From NCBI RefSeq assembly GCF_002234575.2, contig NZ_CP022464.2, positions 372,001 to 436,000 on the forward strand: DNA of 64,000 bases. The letters run 5' to 3'. The notes beneath the pieces were generated by a model, which saw nothing but the letters and a program-made list of their open reading frames with translations, was not told the DNA's origin and ran no database searches. How positions within the stretch are numbered: the stretch's first letter is position 1; each line of letters begins with the position of its first letter. Origin of the DNA: Enterocloster bolteae. Lineage in GTDB: Bacteria; Bacillota; Clostridia; Lachnospirales; Lachnospiraceae. Below, one piece after another: positions 17,645 to 25,682 of the stretch. The position numbers and the translations under genes are program-made.

Positions 17645-18664
17645 ATGAATGGAAGTAAACGAAGCTGGAACCGGTACTGGACCCTGGGTTCCCTGGCAGT
17701 AATTTTTGCAGCCGCGGCCGCGGCCATGGCAATCGGCCGGTTTACCATTGCTCCCAAGGAGCTGGCGGCTGTGCTGATACCTGGTTCCTTCCCGGATGTC
17801 CAGGTTTCGGGACAGGTGAGGACGGTCATATCCAATATCCGTTTTCCCAGGGTGGTGCTGGCCCTTTTGTCCGGGGCAGGGCTGGCGGCGGCCGGGGCGG
17901 CATTTCAGGGATTATTTGCCAATCCCCTGGCTACCCCGGATACACTGGGAGCTGCCAATGGAGCCTCCTTTGGGGCTGTCCTTGGCATTCTGTTAGGTCT
18001 TCCGGCCTTCGGCATACAGACCCTTGCCATGATTACAGGAGTTGCGGCCGTGCTCATGGCCTGGAGCGTGGCCCAGGTAAGGGGCACCATTCCTCCGCTG
18101 ATGGTTATACTGGCAGGCATGGTGGTCAGCTCCCTGTTTTCCGCCCTGGTATCTCTGGTGAAGTATGCGGCGGATCCCCAGGACGTACTTCCTTCCATTA
18201 CATACTGGCTTATGGGAAGCATGGCATCCACCACCAGGACCACTCTTATTATGGGGGCGCCTTTTATCCTTGCAGGAAGCCTGCTTTTGTTCCTTTTGAG
18301 ATGGAAGCTTAATACCATGTCGCTTCCTGAGGACGAGGCAAAGTCTCTGGGCATTCCGGTAAAGAGAATCCGCAGCCTGGTGATTCTGGGGGCAGCCATG
18401 GTGACCGCGGCTGTTGTCTCCATGTGCGGACAGATTGGCTGGATAGGACTTCTCATTCCCCACATGGTGCGCATGATATTCGGAAATGACAACCGATCAG
18501 TGGTTCCCGCCAGTATGGCATCGGGAGCCCTGTTTATGCTCATAATTGATACCGCGGCCAGGTCGGTCATGGCCACGGAAATACCTGTATCCATATTGAC
18601 ATCTCTTATAGGAGCGCCCTGTTTCATACTGCTCCTCAGAAAGACAGGAGGTATCCGTTTATGA
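17645..18664 (+). CDS. FecCD-type ABC transporter permease
   Basis: The 339-residue membrane protein has about nine to ten predicted helices and FecCD motifs such as RFPRVVLALLSGAGLAAAG, NPLATPDTLG and CGQIGWIGLLIPHMVR. It forms the homodimeric channel for the class III binding protein upstream. GGGTGG precedes the start. The stop overlaps the ATPase start (ATGA). Confidence 0.93.
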   Translation: MNGSKRSWNRYWTLGSLAVIFAAAAAAMAIGRFTIAPKELAAVLIPGSFPDVQVSGQVRTVISNIRFPRVVLALLSGAGLAAAGAAFQGLFANPLATPDTLGAANGASFGAVLGILLGLPAFGIQTLAMITGVAAVLMAWSVAQVRGTIPPLMVILAGMVVSSLFSALVSLVKYAADPQDVLPSITYWLMGSMASTTRTTLIMGAPFILAGSLLLFLLRWKLNTMSLPEDEAKSLGIPVKRIRSLVILGAAMVTAAVVSMCGQIGWIGLLIPHMVRMIFGNDNRSVVPASMASGALFMLIIDTAARSVMATEIPVSILTSLIGAPCFILLLRKTGGIRL

Positions 18665-19470
18665 TATTTGAGGTAAGGGACGGAGGATTCGGCTATTCCT
18701 CCCATGAATGTATATTAAAAAATGTAAACTTCTCCCTGGATGAACCCCAGGTGCTGTCTGTCCTGGGAGCCAACGGCGCAGGAAAGACCACTTTGCTTAA
18801 ATGTATGCTGGGACTTCTGGAGTGGAACACAGGAGGCACCTTTGTGGACGGCGTCAACATAAAAGACATCCCGTATAACCAGCTGTGGCAGAAGATTGGG
18901 TACGTACCCCAGGCAAAGGCGTCGGCCTTTGCCTACAGCACGCAGGAGATGGTGATTTTAGGAAGAAATGCCCATCTGGGCACCTTCAGACAGCCTAAAA
19001 AGAGGGACTGGGAAATAGCAGAGGCCTGTATGGAAGAGATTGGAATAGGATATCTTAAGGGTAAGCTTTGCAGCCACATCAGCGGCGGAGAACTGCAGAT
19101 GGTGCTTATTGCCAGGGCGCTGGCTGCAAATCCGTCCATTCTGGTGTTGGATGAGCCGGAATCCAACCTGGACTTCAGGAACCAGCTTATTGTGCTGGAG
19201 GCCATTGAACGCCTGTGCAGGGAAAAGCATATATCCGCTGTTGTGAACACCCATTATCCGGAACACGCTTTGTCCATTTCCCAGAAAGCCCTGCTGCTCA
19301 CCGCCCATGGGACCACCCTGTTCGGACCAACGGATGAGATACTGAGCGAGGAACATCTCAATGAGGCGTTTGGGGTGGAGGTCAGGCTGTATCCGTTAAC
19401 CTTAAGGAACAGGACGTATACCTGTGTCCTGCCTTTGGGACTGAAAGAAAGAATGGAAAGAGGTGCATGA
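18661..19470 (+). CDS. ABC transporter ATPase (FecE/BtuD type)
   Basis: The 269-residue nucleotide-binding protein has Walker A GANGAGKTT (36-44), Q-loop YVPQAK, signature HISGGELQ and Walker B ILVLDEPESNLD. It powers the adjacent permease. It overlaps both neighbours by 4 bp, so the transporter and the HydE gene are translationally coupled. Confidence 0.94.
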   Translation: MIFEVRDGGFGYSSHECILKNVNFSLDEPQVLSVLGANGAGKTTLLKCMLGLLEWNTGGTFVDGVNIKDIPYNQLWQKIGYVPQAKASAFAYSTQEMVILGRNAHLGTFRQPKKRDWEIAEACMEEIGIGYLKGKLCSHISGGELQMVLIARALAANPSILVLDEPESNLDFRNQLIVLEAIERLCREKHISAVVNTHYPEHALSISQKALLLTAHGTTLFGPTDEILSEEHLNEAFGVEVRLYPLTLRNRTYTCVLPLGLKERMERGA

Positions 19471-20543
19471 TGGAGCGGGTGATTACGCTGGTGGATAAAC
19501 TGGCCAAGTCTCATGTGCTTTCCAGGGAGGAATTTAGTTTCCTGCTGGATAACATAGGGGAGGAGGACTCATATCTGTACGAAAAGGCCAGGGAGGCAGC
19601 CCTTGCTAATTACGGAAACAAGATATATGTCCGGGGGCTTATGGAGTTTAGCAATTATTGTAAAAACGACTGCTACTATTGCGGTATCAGGAGAAGCAAC
19701 CAAAAGGCTTCCCGATACAGGCTGTCACCGGAGCAGATTATGGAGTGCTGCAGCATTGGCTATGGGCTGGGATTTCGGACCTTTGTGCTTCAGGGCGGCG
19801 AGGATCCGTGGTTTACGGATGAGAAGATTGCCTATCTGGTGGAGCGCATGAAAAAGCAGTACCCGGATTGTGCGGTCACACTTTCTGTGGGTGAAAGAGG
19901 GTACGATACCTATAAGCGCTGGTTTGATGCGGGTGCAGACCGCTATCTGCTTCGCCACGAAACAGCCAATCCGTGCCATTATGCCAGTCTCCATCCGCCT
20001 CAGATGTCTTCTGAGTACAGGAAGGAATGTCTGCATAACCTGAAGGCCATTGGCTACCAGACAGGCTGCGGAATCATGGCAGGCTCACCGTATCAGACCA
20101 CGGCCCATATAGCGGAGGACCTGGAATTTATGCACGGCCTTCAGCCGGAGATGGTGGGAATCGGCCCATTTATCCCTCATCACGATACCCCCTTTAAGGA
20201 CAGGCCTGCCGGCACCCTGCGCCAGACCCTTCTGCTGCTGGCCATTGTACGGCTCATGCTGCCGGATGTGCTTCTGCCTGCCACCACGGCTCTGGGGACC
20301 ATAGAGCCGGATGGAAGGGAACAGGGCGTGATGGCAGGGGCCAATGTGGTAATGCCAAATCTGTCGCCCATGGAAGTGAGAAAAAAGTACATGCTTTACG
20401 ACAATAAAATCAGCACAGGCATGGAGGCCGCGGCCAATATTAAAGAATTAAAACGCAGAATGGCGTCCATAGGGTACGAGGTGGTCACTGACCGGGGCGA
20501 CCACAAAAAAATAAAAGAAGTTCCTGCCCTTAAAACCTCATAA
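19467..20543 (+). CDS. hydE: HydE-type radical SAM enzyme
   Basis: The 358-residue protein has the radical SAM motif with Cys65, Cys69 and Cys72 (CKNDCYYC). It carries blocks characteristic of HydE: RYRLSPEQI, VLQGGEDPW, DRYLLRHETANP, MVGIGPFIPH, PATTALGTI and GANVVMPNLSP. HydE takes part in assembling the diiron subcluster of [FeFe] hydrogenase. The accessory C-terminal [2Fe-2S] cysteines of some HydEs are absent. Here it is the last gene of a nitrogenase-like/ABC operon without HydF or HydG, overlapping the ATPase gene. It may therefore serve this system instead of, or as well as, hydrogenase. Confidence 0.85.
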   Translation: MMERVITLVDKLAKSHVLSREEFSFLLDNIGEEDSYLYEKAREAALANYGNKIYVRGLMEFSNYCKNDCYYCGIRRSNQKASRYRLSPEQIMECCSIGYGLGFRTFVLQGGEDPWFTDEKIAYLVERMKKQYPDCAVTLSVGERGYDTYKRWFDAGADRYLLRHETANPCHYASLHPPQMSSEYRKECLHNLKAIGYQTGCGIMAGSPYQTTAHIAEDLEFMHGLQPEMVGIGPFIPHHDTPFKDRPAGTLRQTLLLLAIVRLMLPDVLLPATTALGTIEPDGREQGVMAGANVVMPNLSPMEVRKKYMLYDNKISTGMEAAANIKELKRRMASIGYEVVTDRGDHKKIKEVPALKTS

Positions 20544-20564
20544 TTACTTTGAAGGTTACTTTAA

Positions 20565-20593
20565 GTATAAATTCCTCTGTTTGACAGATACTA
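20565..20593 (+). promoter_or_regulatory. Candidate sigma-G promoter of spoVT
   Basis: GTATA (20565-20569), 17-bp spacer and GATACTA (20587-20593) resemble the forespore sigma-G consensus (gHATR and CATxHTA). spoVT is a sigma-G-controlled gene in Bacillus subtilis. Confidence 0.45.
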
Positions 20594-20650
20594 CATTTAC
20601 GGGCAACAAAGAAGATAAATGACAGAAAGTAAAATGGAGGAATTTTGTTT

Positions 20651-21199
20651 ATGAAAGCTACAGGAATAGTCAGAAGAATTGATGATCTGGGCCGTGTGGT
20701 CATTCCAAAGGAAATTCGGAGGACCCTGAGGCTCAGGGAAGGTACGCCGTTAGAGATATTCACAGACAGGGAAGGAGAAATCATCCTTAAAAAATACTCG
20801 CCTATGATGGAGCTCACCTCATTTGCCGTGCAGTATGCAGAGGCCATGGCACAGTCCACCGGCCTTTTCGTATGCATCACGGACAGGGACCAGGTCATAG
20901 CTGTGGCAGGAGGGGCCAAAAAGGACCTGCTCCAGAGAAATATCAGCCGTCAGCTGGAACAGGCAATCAATGAGCGCAGCACTGTCATCGCTGCCAGGGA
21001 AGACAAGGCATTTATCCAGTTAGTGGACGAGGAGCTGGAGGGAATCAGCGCCCAGGTGGTGGCGCCTATTATCTGCGAAGGCGACGCCATTGGCGCCGTG
21101 GCTCTCATGAGCCGTGAGCCAAGGGCCAAGTTCGGGGACGCCGAGATGAAGCTGGCATCCACGGCTGCCGGGTTTCTGGGACGGCAGATGGAAGGCTAA
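20651..21199 (+). CDS. spoVT: Stage V sporulation protein T
   Basis: The ATG at 20651 is behind GGAGGA and gives 182 residues. The N-terminus is an AbrB-type swapped-hairpin DNA-binding domain (MKATGIVRRIDDLGRVVIPKE). Residues about 55-180 form a GAF-like domain. SpoVT tunes sigma-G-dependent gene expression in the forespore. Length and layout are normal. A terminator that recurs 9.6 kb downstream follows the gene. Confidence 0.95.
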   Translation: MKATGIVRRIDDLGRVVIPKEIRRTLRLREGTPLEIFTDREGEIILKKYSPMMELTSFAVQYAEAMAQSTGLFVCITDRDQVIAVAGGAKKDLLQRNISRQLEQAINERSTVIAAREDKAFIQLVDEELEGISAQVVAPIICEGDAIGAVALMSREPRAKFGDAEMKLASTAAGFLGRQMEG

Positions 21200-21222
21200 C
21201 CGTTATATATGGAATTTTCAGT

Positions 21223-21287
21223 GGTATCCCGGCACGGGGAAGCGTTATCGCAGCCCTGTGCCGGGATGTTTCTGTTTTCAGGCTTTT
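21223..21287 (+). terminator. spoVT terminator; left 65-bp flanking repeat of the island
   Basis: TCCCGGCACGGG pairs with CCCTGTGCCGGGA, followed by TGTTTCTGTTTT. The 65-bp segment recurs at 30844-30908 with a single mismatch (A versus G at position 18). Confidence 0.85.
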
Positions 21288-21446
21288 ATTTTTTGGTTAT
21301 TACGCAATATATAGCCATTTCTGAAAATTATTTTAATAAAAGGCGTGGGGGATTTAAATTAATTTGCGATAAAATAGGAATAATACACAATAAAACACAA
21401 AAAAATTAGATATAATGTAGAAAATATAATAATGGACAGAAAAAAC

Positions 21447-21475
21447 TTGAAAATTATTTTCATATAGATTATACT
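21447..21475 (+). promoter_or_regulatory. Sigma-A promoter of the island operon
   Basis: TTGAAA (21447-21452), 17-bp spacer and TATACT (21470-21475), in an AT-rich region about 100 bp before the first gene. Confidence 0.7.
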
Positions 21476-21573
21476 GAGTCCAGATAAAGAACGACGTCGT
21501 GATTTGCTGGAACTTAGCGGTTGTTTTATTTTGAAAGGAGGACGAACACGCTTGGGGAGTGTGTTCAAGAAGC

Positions 21574-22680
21574 ATGGTTAATTCAACAACGAGAGCCTTT
21601 GGCAGTCCTTTTAAGTACGTTCAGGGACCAGGAGAATTTAATCACCTGCCGGAGTATTCAAAACCTTATGGAAAGGCATGTGTGATTATTGATAGTTTTT
21701 TGTATGCAGAGTTAAACCAAAAATTGGAAAATACATATGGAGAAAGTGAGGGGGAGTTTTTTTCTATCTGTTTTAAAGGAGAATGCTGCGACGATGAGGT
21801 GCAAAGGATTTGTGAAATTGCCAGAAGTAATGGCGCAGCTCTTATTGTAGGTGTAGGCGGAGGTAAAACGCTGGATACCGCCAAGCTTTGTGCCGATAGC
21901 GTGGACCTGCCTGTTATCATTGTTCCCACATCTGCCTCTACAGATGCTCCGGTCAGTGAGATTGCTGTGCTCTATACAGCGGATGGGGAATATATAGGTT
22001 CAAGAAAGATGAAACACAATGCTCATTTAGTGCTGGTGGACAGCGAGATTATCGTTAAAGCACCGAAGCGTTTGTTTGTAGCCGGTATGGGGGATGCTCT
22101 GGCTACTTATCCGGAAGCCTTAGCCTGCCAAGGTTCTGATTCTCCTAACTATATTGCAGGCGGCCGGCGCCGCTGCAAAGCTGGTATGGCTATTGCTAAA
22201 TCCAGCTGGGATATTCTTTTTTCTGACGGACGCAGTGCCTTGACGGCATTAGAACGGGGAGTCATTACGGAGTCCTTGGAGAATGTGATTGAGGCGAATA
22301 CCCTATTAAGCGGCCTCGGTTTTCTGAATACAGGATTGGCTACAGCCCATGGCATCCATTCTGGTTTGACCATGATACCTTCCACTCACAAATATCTTCA
22401 TGGAGAGAAAGTGGCCTTTGGCATCGTATGCCAGATGGTAATGGAAAACACACCTGCAGAGACTGTGGATAAGGTAATGCGTTTTATGGTGGATATCGGC
22501 CTGCCCGTCACGTTAGAACAGCTGGATGTGGAACCAATAGAGGAAAATATCACAGCGATTGCAAAAAAGACAGCAGATGGACCTCTGGTTCATCAGGAAC
22601 CAGTTTTCATAACAGAGAAAATAGTATATGACGCTATTTTGATGGCGGATGAGCTGGGTAAGAAATATAGGGGTATGTAA
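21574..22680 (+). CDS. GldA-like iron-containing alcohol/polyol dehydrogenase
   Basis: The ATG at 21574 gives 368 residues; an in-frame GTG at 21559 is possible, and the best ribosome site (AAAGGAGG, 21534-21541) is rather far from both. The protein has the glycerol dehydrogenase layout: NAD-binding GVGGGKTLDTAK near 93-104, TSASTDAPVS near 119-128, and metal ligands Asp174 (GMGDALATY), His259 (TAHGIHSG) and His276 (LHGEKVAFG), spaced as in GldA. It should oxidise a polyol or hydroxyketone with NAD. It is the first gene of the island operon; the true substrate is unknown. Confidence 0.85.
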   Translation: MVNSTTRAFGSPFKYVQGPGEFNHLPEYSKPYGKACVIIDSFLYAELNQKLENTYGESEGEFFSICFKGECCDDEVQRICEIARSNGAALIVGVGGGKTLDTAKLCADSVDLPVIIVPTSASTDAPVSEIAVLYTADGEYIGSRKMKHNAHLVLVDSEIIVKAPKRLFVAGMGDALATYPEALACQGSDSPNYIAGGRRRCKAGMAIAKSSWDILFSDGRSALTALERGVITESLENVIEANTLLSGLGFLNTGLATAHGIHSGLTMIPSTHKYLHGEKVAFGIVCQMVMENTPAETVDKVMRFMVDIGLPVTLEQLDVEPIEENITAIAKKTADGPLVHQEPVFITEKIVYDAILMADELGKKYRGM

Positions 22681-22729
22681 AAAAGACAGGGTGTATTTCA
22701 ATATTAAATGTATAAGGAAGGGTGCAACT

Positions 22730-23812
22730 ATGAAAAAAAGATTGATTCGTGTTATGTCGTCATTGATGTTCGTATGCTTACTGGCAGGCTGTGGCAGCAA
22801 AAGCAGTTCAGGAAACGCAGTAAGTGAAGCTCCTTCAAAGAACGAAGGAACGGAAAGTGTGGCGGAGGTGGCTGCCTCAGGAAATGCAGAAATAACCCTG
22901 GAATTTGGGCATATCCAGAATCCCGGTCATGCATTGGCCATTGCTCCGGAAGAGTTTAAGGCTCTGGTGGAAGAAAAGTCCGGCGGCCGGGTAGCAGTCA
23001 ATATTTATCCCTCCAGCCAATTAGGGTCTGCCCGTGAAATGATGGAGCAGGTTACGATGGGAACCCTGGATATGACATGCTGCGATACTGCTGACTGGGC
23101 GGCTGCTCTCAATATACCTGAATTGGCTGTATTTAATATGCCGTTCCTTACAAAGGATTTGGCAACCCAGGCAGAACTAATCCGCACTATTATTCCGGAG
23201 GAAGTACCTAAAATGCTGGAGGGATCCGGAACCCGCCTTCTCATGACCTATTCCAACGGTATCAGGCAGCCTCTTTTAAAAAATAAACCTATTACATGTC
23301 TGGAGGATATAAAGGGGCTTAAAATGAGAACAGCAGAGACGCCTCTGTATGTCAACCTTTGGAATGCACTTGGCGCCAGCACGGTTACATCCGCCTGGAG
23401 TGAGGCATACACCCTTCTTCAGCAGGGAGTGGCTGATGCGGTGGAAGCAGATGTAACGGGCTTGGTGAATCAGAACCTTCAGGAGCAGGGGAAATATCTC
23501 TCTAAAATCGGTCATTTAGGCGCAATCTACTGTGTATTTATCAATGAAGACAAGTGGAATTCCATACCGGAGGATTTACAGGGCATAATATCAGAATGTG
23601 CTCTGGAAAGCCAGGAAAAACAGTTGTCCAGCCGTCAGGCTTCAGATGATGCAGCTGAGAAAGTTATGGCAGATGCTGGCGTTGAAATCAACGAGATTTC
23701 TCAGGAAGAGCGCAGCCGAATGAAGGATGCATGCCAGTCCATCTATGATGAATATATAAATAATTACAACCTGGGCGACCTCATCGACCGCATGCTGGCA
23801 TTGAATAATTAA
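22730..23812 (+). CDS. dctP: TRAP transporter substrate-binding lipoprotein (DctP family)
   Basis: The ATG at 22730 behind AGGAAGGG gives 360 residues. A lipoprotein signal ends in LLAGC with Cys21. The mature part has the DctP fold, with FGHIQNPGHALAIAPEEFK, a central LKMRTAETPLYVNLWNALGA segment that includes the Arg expected to bind a carboxylate, and GVADAVEADV. TRAP binding proteins deliver small organic acids and related solutes to the DctQM permease. The family spectrum favours a carboxylate-bearing ligand, but the sequence alone does not identify it. Confidence 0.9.
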   Translation: MKKRLIRVMSSLMFVCLLAGCGSKSSSGNAVSEAPSKNEGTESVAEVAASGNAEITLEFGHIQNPGHALAIAPEEFKALVEEKSGGRVAVNIYPSSQLGSAREMMEQVTMGTLDMTCCDTADWAAALNIPELAVFNMPFLTKDLATQAELIRTIIPEEVPKMLEGSGTRLLMTYSNGIRQPLLKNKPITCLEDIKGLKMRTAETPLYVNLWNALGASTVTSAWSEAYTLLQQGVADAVEADVTGLVNQNLQEQGKYLSKIGHLGAIYCVFINEDKWNSIPEDLQGIISECALESQEKQLSSRQASDDAAEKVMADAGVEINEISQEERSRMKDACQSIYDEYINNYNLGDLIDRMLALNN

Positions 23813-23888
23813 TTTAGGAAAGCAATGATGCGTGTACATGGGTTAGGACATGTATGCGCATTTTTCTTAGAAAGGAGTTCTGTGAATT

Positions 23889-24380
23889 ATGAAGACATTG
23901 CTTAAACTGGACCAGGCTATTGAAACAATTCAGACCTGGTTTTGCGCACTGATGTTTATAATGATTCTCATTTTTGGTACAATACAGGTCTTTGGCCGTT
24001 TTGTTCTGAGTTCTGCGCCTCCATGGACAGAAGAGGCCATGCGGTTCTGCGGAATTTATCTTACCTTTATCGGGTCCGCATTGACTGTCAGGGCGGACGC
24101 ACACGTATCTGTGGATATTCTCATAGGATTTTTGAAGGATAATAAAATCCGGGCCGGACTGTTTGTGGTTTCCAGGCTCATATGCGTGGTATTTTTGATT
24201 GCATTTTTTCCGGGAGCCATTACCCTGGTACAAAAAAGTGGCAATTCCCTGGGGGCGGCTATCAGAATTCCCTATTCTTACATTTATGCGGCGGCGCCGG
24301 CCGGTATTATCATGATGCTCTGCGCTTATGCCAGTGCCATACCGAAATTGGCCCGACAATATGCAAAGGGGGAAAAATAG
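23889..24380 (+). CDS. dctQ: TRAP transporter small permease (DctQ)
   Basis: The 163-residue membrane protein has four predicted helices and the DctQ pattern FVLSSAPPWTEEAMRF and VRADAHVSVD. It pairs with the large subunit, whose gene starts at the next base. AAAGGAG precedes the start. Confidence 0.9.
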   Translation: MKTLLKLDQAIETIQTWFCALMFIMILIFGTIQVFGRFVLSSAPPWTEEAMRFCGIYLTFIGSALTVRADAHVSVDILIGFLKDNKIRAGLFVVSRLICVVFLIAFFPGAITLVQKSGNSLGAAIRIPYSYIYAAAPAGIIMMLCAYASAIPKLARQYAKGEK

Positions 24381-25664
24381 ATGATTACAATAGCTATTAT
24401 TACGCTTTTGATTTTTCTGGTACTGGGCGTTCCGGTCAGCTTTGCCATTGGTCTGTCAGGACTCCTGGCAATTGTTATGGGCAGCGATGTGCCGTCCTTT
24501 ATGGCCGTTCAGCAGGCAATCCGCGGTATGAATTCGTTCTCTCTGATGGCAGGTCCTTTATTTATTCTGGCGGGTGAAATTCTGGGAGCCGCAAAGCTTT
24601 CCAAACGTATACTGGACTTTTGCCGGGCCTGTATCTCGCAGCTTAGGGGCGGTCTTGGCATGGTGTCGGTTATGGCTAATATGATTTTTGCCGGAATATC
24701 AGGATCGGGAGCCGCCACTATGAGCGCAGTCAGCACACTTACAGTACCGGAACTAAAAAAGGCCGGGTATGACCGTGCATTTATTGCTTCCATGATAGCC
24801 GGTTCCGGTGCCCTTGCTCCTATTATCCCGCCCAGCACCAACATGATTGTCTATGCGTCACTTACCGGATTTTCTGTGGGAAAGCTGTTTATGGGCGGAA
24901 TCATTCCAGGCCTTTTGATTGGTTTTGCGCTTATGGGTATGTGTTATTGGTATGCCAGGAAATATAACGTAGACGCAGGGACCAGTACACTGGATTTGCA
25001 CGTTGTATGGAAGTCATTTAAGGATGCGTTTTTTGCGCTCATAACCCCAATCATTATTATTGCCGGTGTTGTGTCAGGCATATTTACCGCCACGGAGTCA
25101 GGCATTATCGCCTGCCTTTACGCTCTGATTTGCGGCTTGTTTATCTACCGTACCTTAAAGCTTAAGGATTTGCTGGGAATATTTAAGAGAGCTACATCAT
25201 CATCGGCTATGCTTATGATGATTATGGGAATCTCTAATATCTACTCTTATATATTTGCCAGGGAGAATCTGGCCGATACCATTAAGACCTTTATGCTTTC
25301 CGTTTCCACGAATCCCACTGTGGTGGTTCTGATTATTATTGGAATTATGCTGGTAATAGGATGTTTTATGGAAACTCTGGCTGCCACAGCTGTAATACTT
25401 CCAATCGTATATCCGTTGGTGATGAGCCTTGGTGTAGATCCGCTGATGTTCGGTGTGCTCTTTTCAATCGCTACCGTAGTCGGAGCATTGACGCCTCCGG
25501 TAGGCTTATACTTATTCTTGTCAATGAGCATTGCAGAGGCTCCGTTTAAGGAGGCCATACGCTATACGGTTCCGGTAGTACTGATTATTCTCGCGGTTAT
25601 GGTGCTGATGTTAATCTGGCCGCCGCTAGTTACCTTTGTCCCACATCTGTTAATGGGCACATGA
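24381..25664 (+). CDS. dctM: TRAP transporter large permease (DctM)
   Basis: The 427-residue protein has about twelve membrane helices and DctM motifs including GVPVSFAIGLSGL, FTSG-like AGPLFILAGE, GSGAATMSAV and IIPPSTNMIVYA. It carries sodium-coupled transport with DctQ and DctP. It is followed after 18 bp by the GrdE-like gene behind a strong AAGGAGG site, linking uptake to reductive cleavage. Confidence 0.93.
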   Translation: MITIAIITLLIFLVLGVPVSFAIGLSGLLAIVMGSDVPSFMAVQQAIRGMNSFSLMAGPLFILAGEILGAAKLSKRILDFCRACISQLRGGLGMVSVMANMIFAGISGSGAATMSAVSTLTVPELKKAGYDRAFIASMIAGSGALAPIIPPSTNMIVYASLTGFSVGKLFMGGIIPGLLIGFALMGMCYWYARKYNVDAGTSTLDLHVVWKSFKDAFFALITPIIIIAGVVSGIFTATESGIIACLYALICGLFIYRTLKLKDLLGIFKRATSSSAMLMMIMGISNIYSYIFARENLADTIKTFMLSVSTNPTVVVLIIIGIMLVIGCFMETLAATAVILPIVYPLVMSLGVDPLMFGVLFSIATVVGALTPPVGLYLFLSMSIAEAPFKEAIRYTVPVVLIILAVMVLMLIWPPLVTFVPHLLMGT

Positions 25665-25682
25665 TTTTAAGGAGGTTATTTA

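Noticed and set aside
19467..20543. Biotin synthase (BioB) or methylornithine synthase (PylB) identity for the radical SAM gene
   Set aside because: Blocks such as RYLLRHETANP, GIGPFIPH and PATTALGTI are those of HydE, and no biotin or pyrrolysine genes are adjacent.
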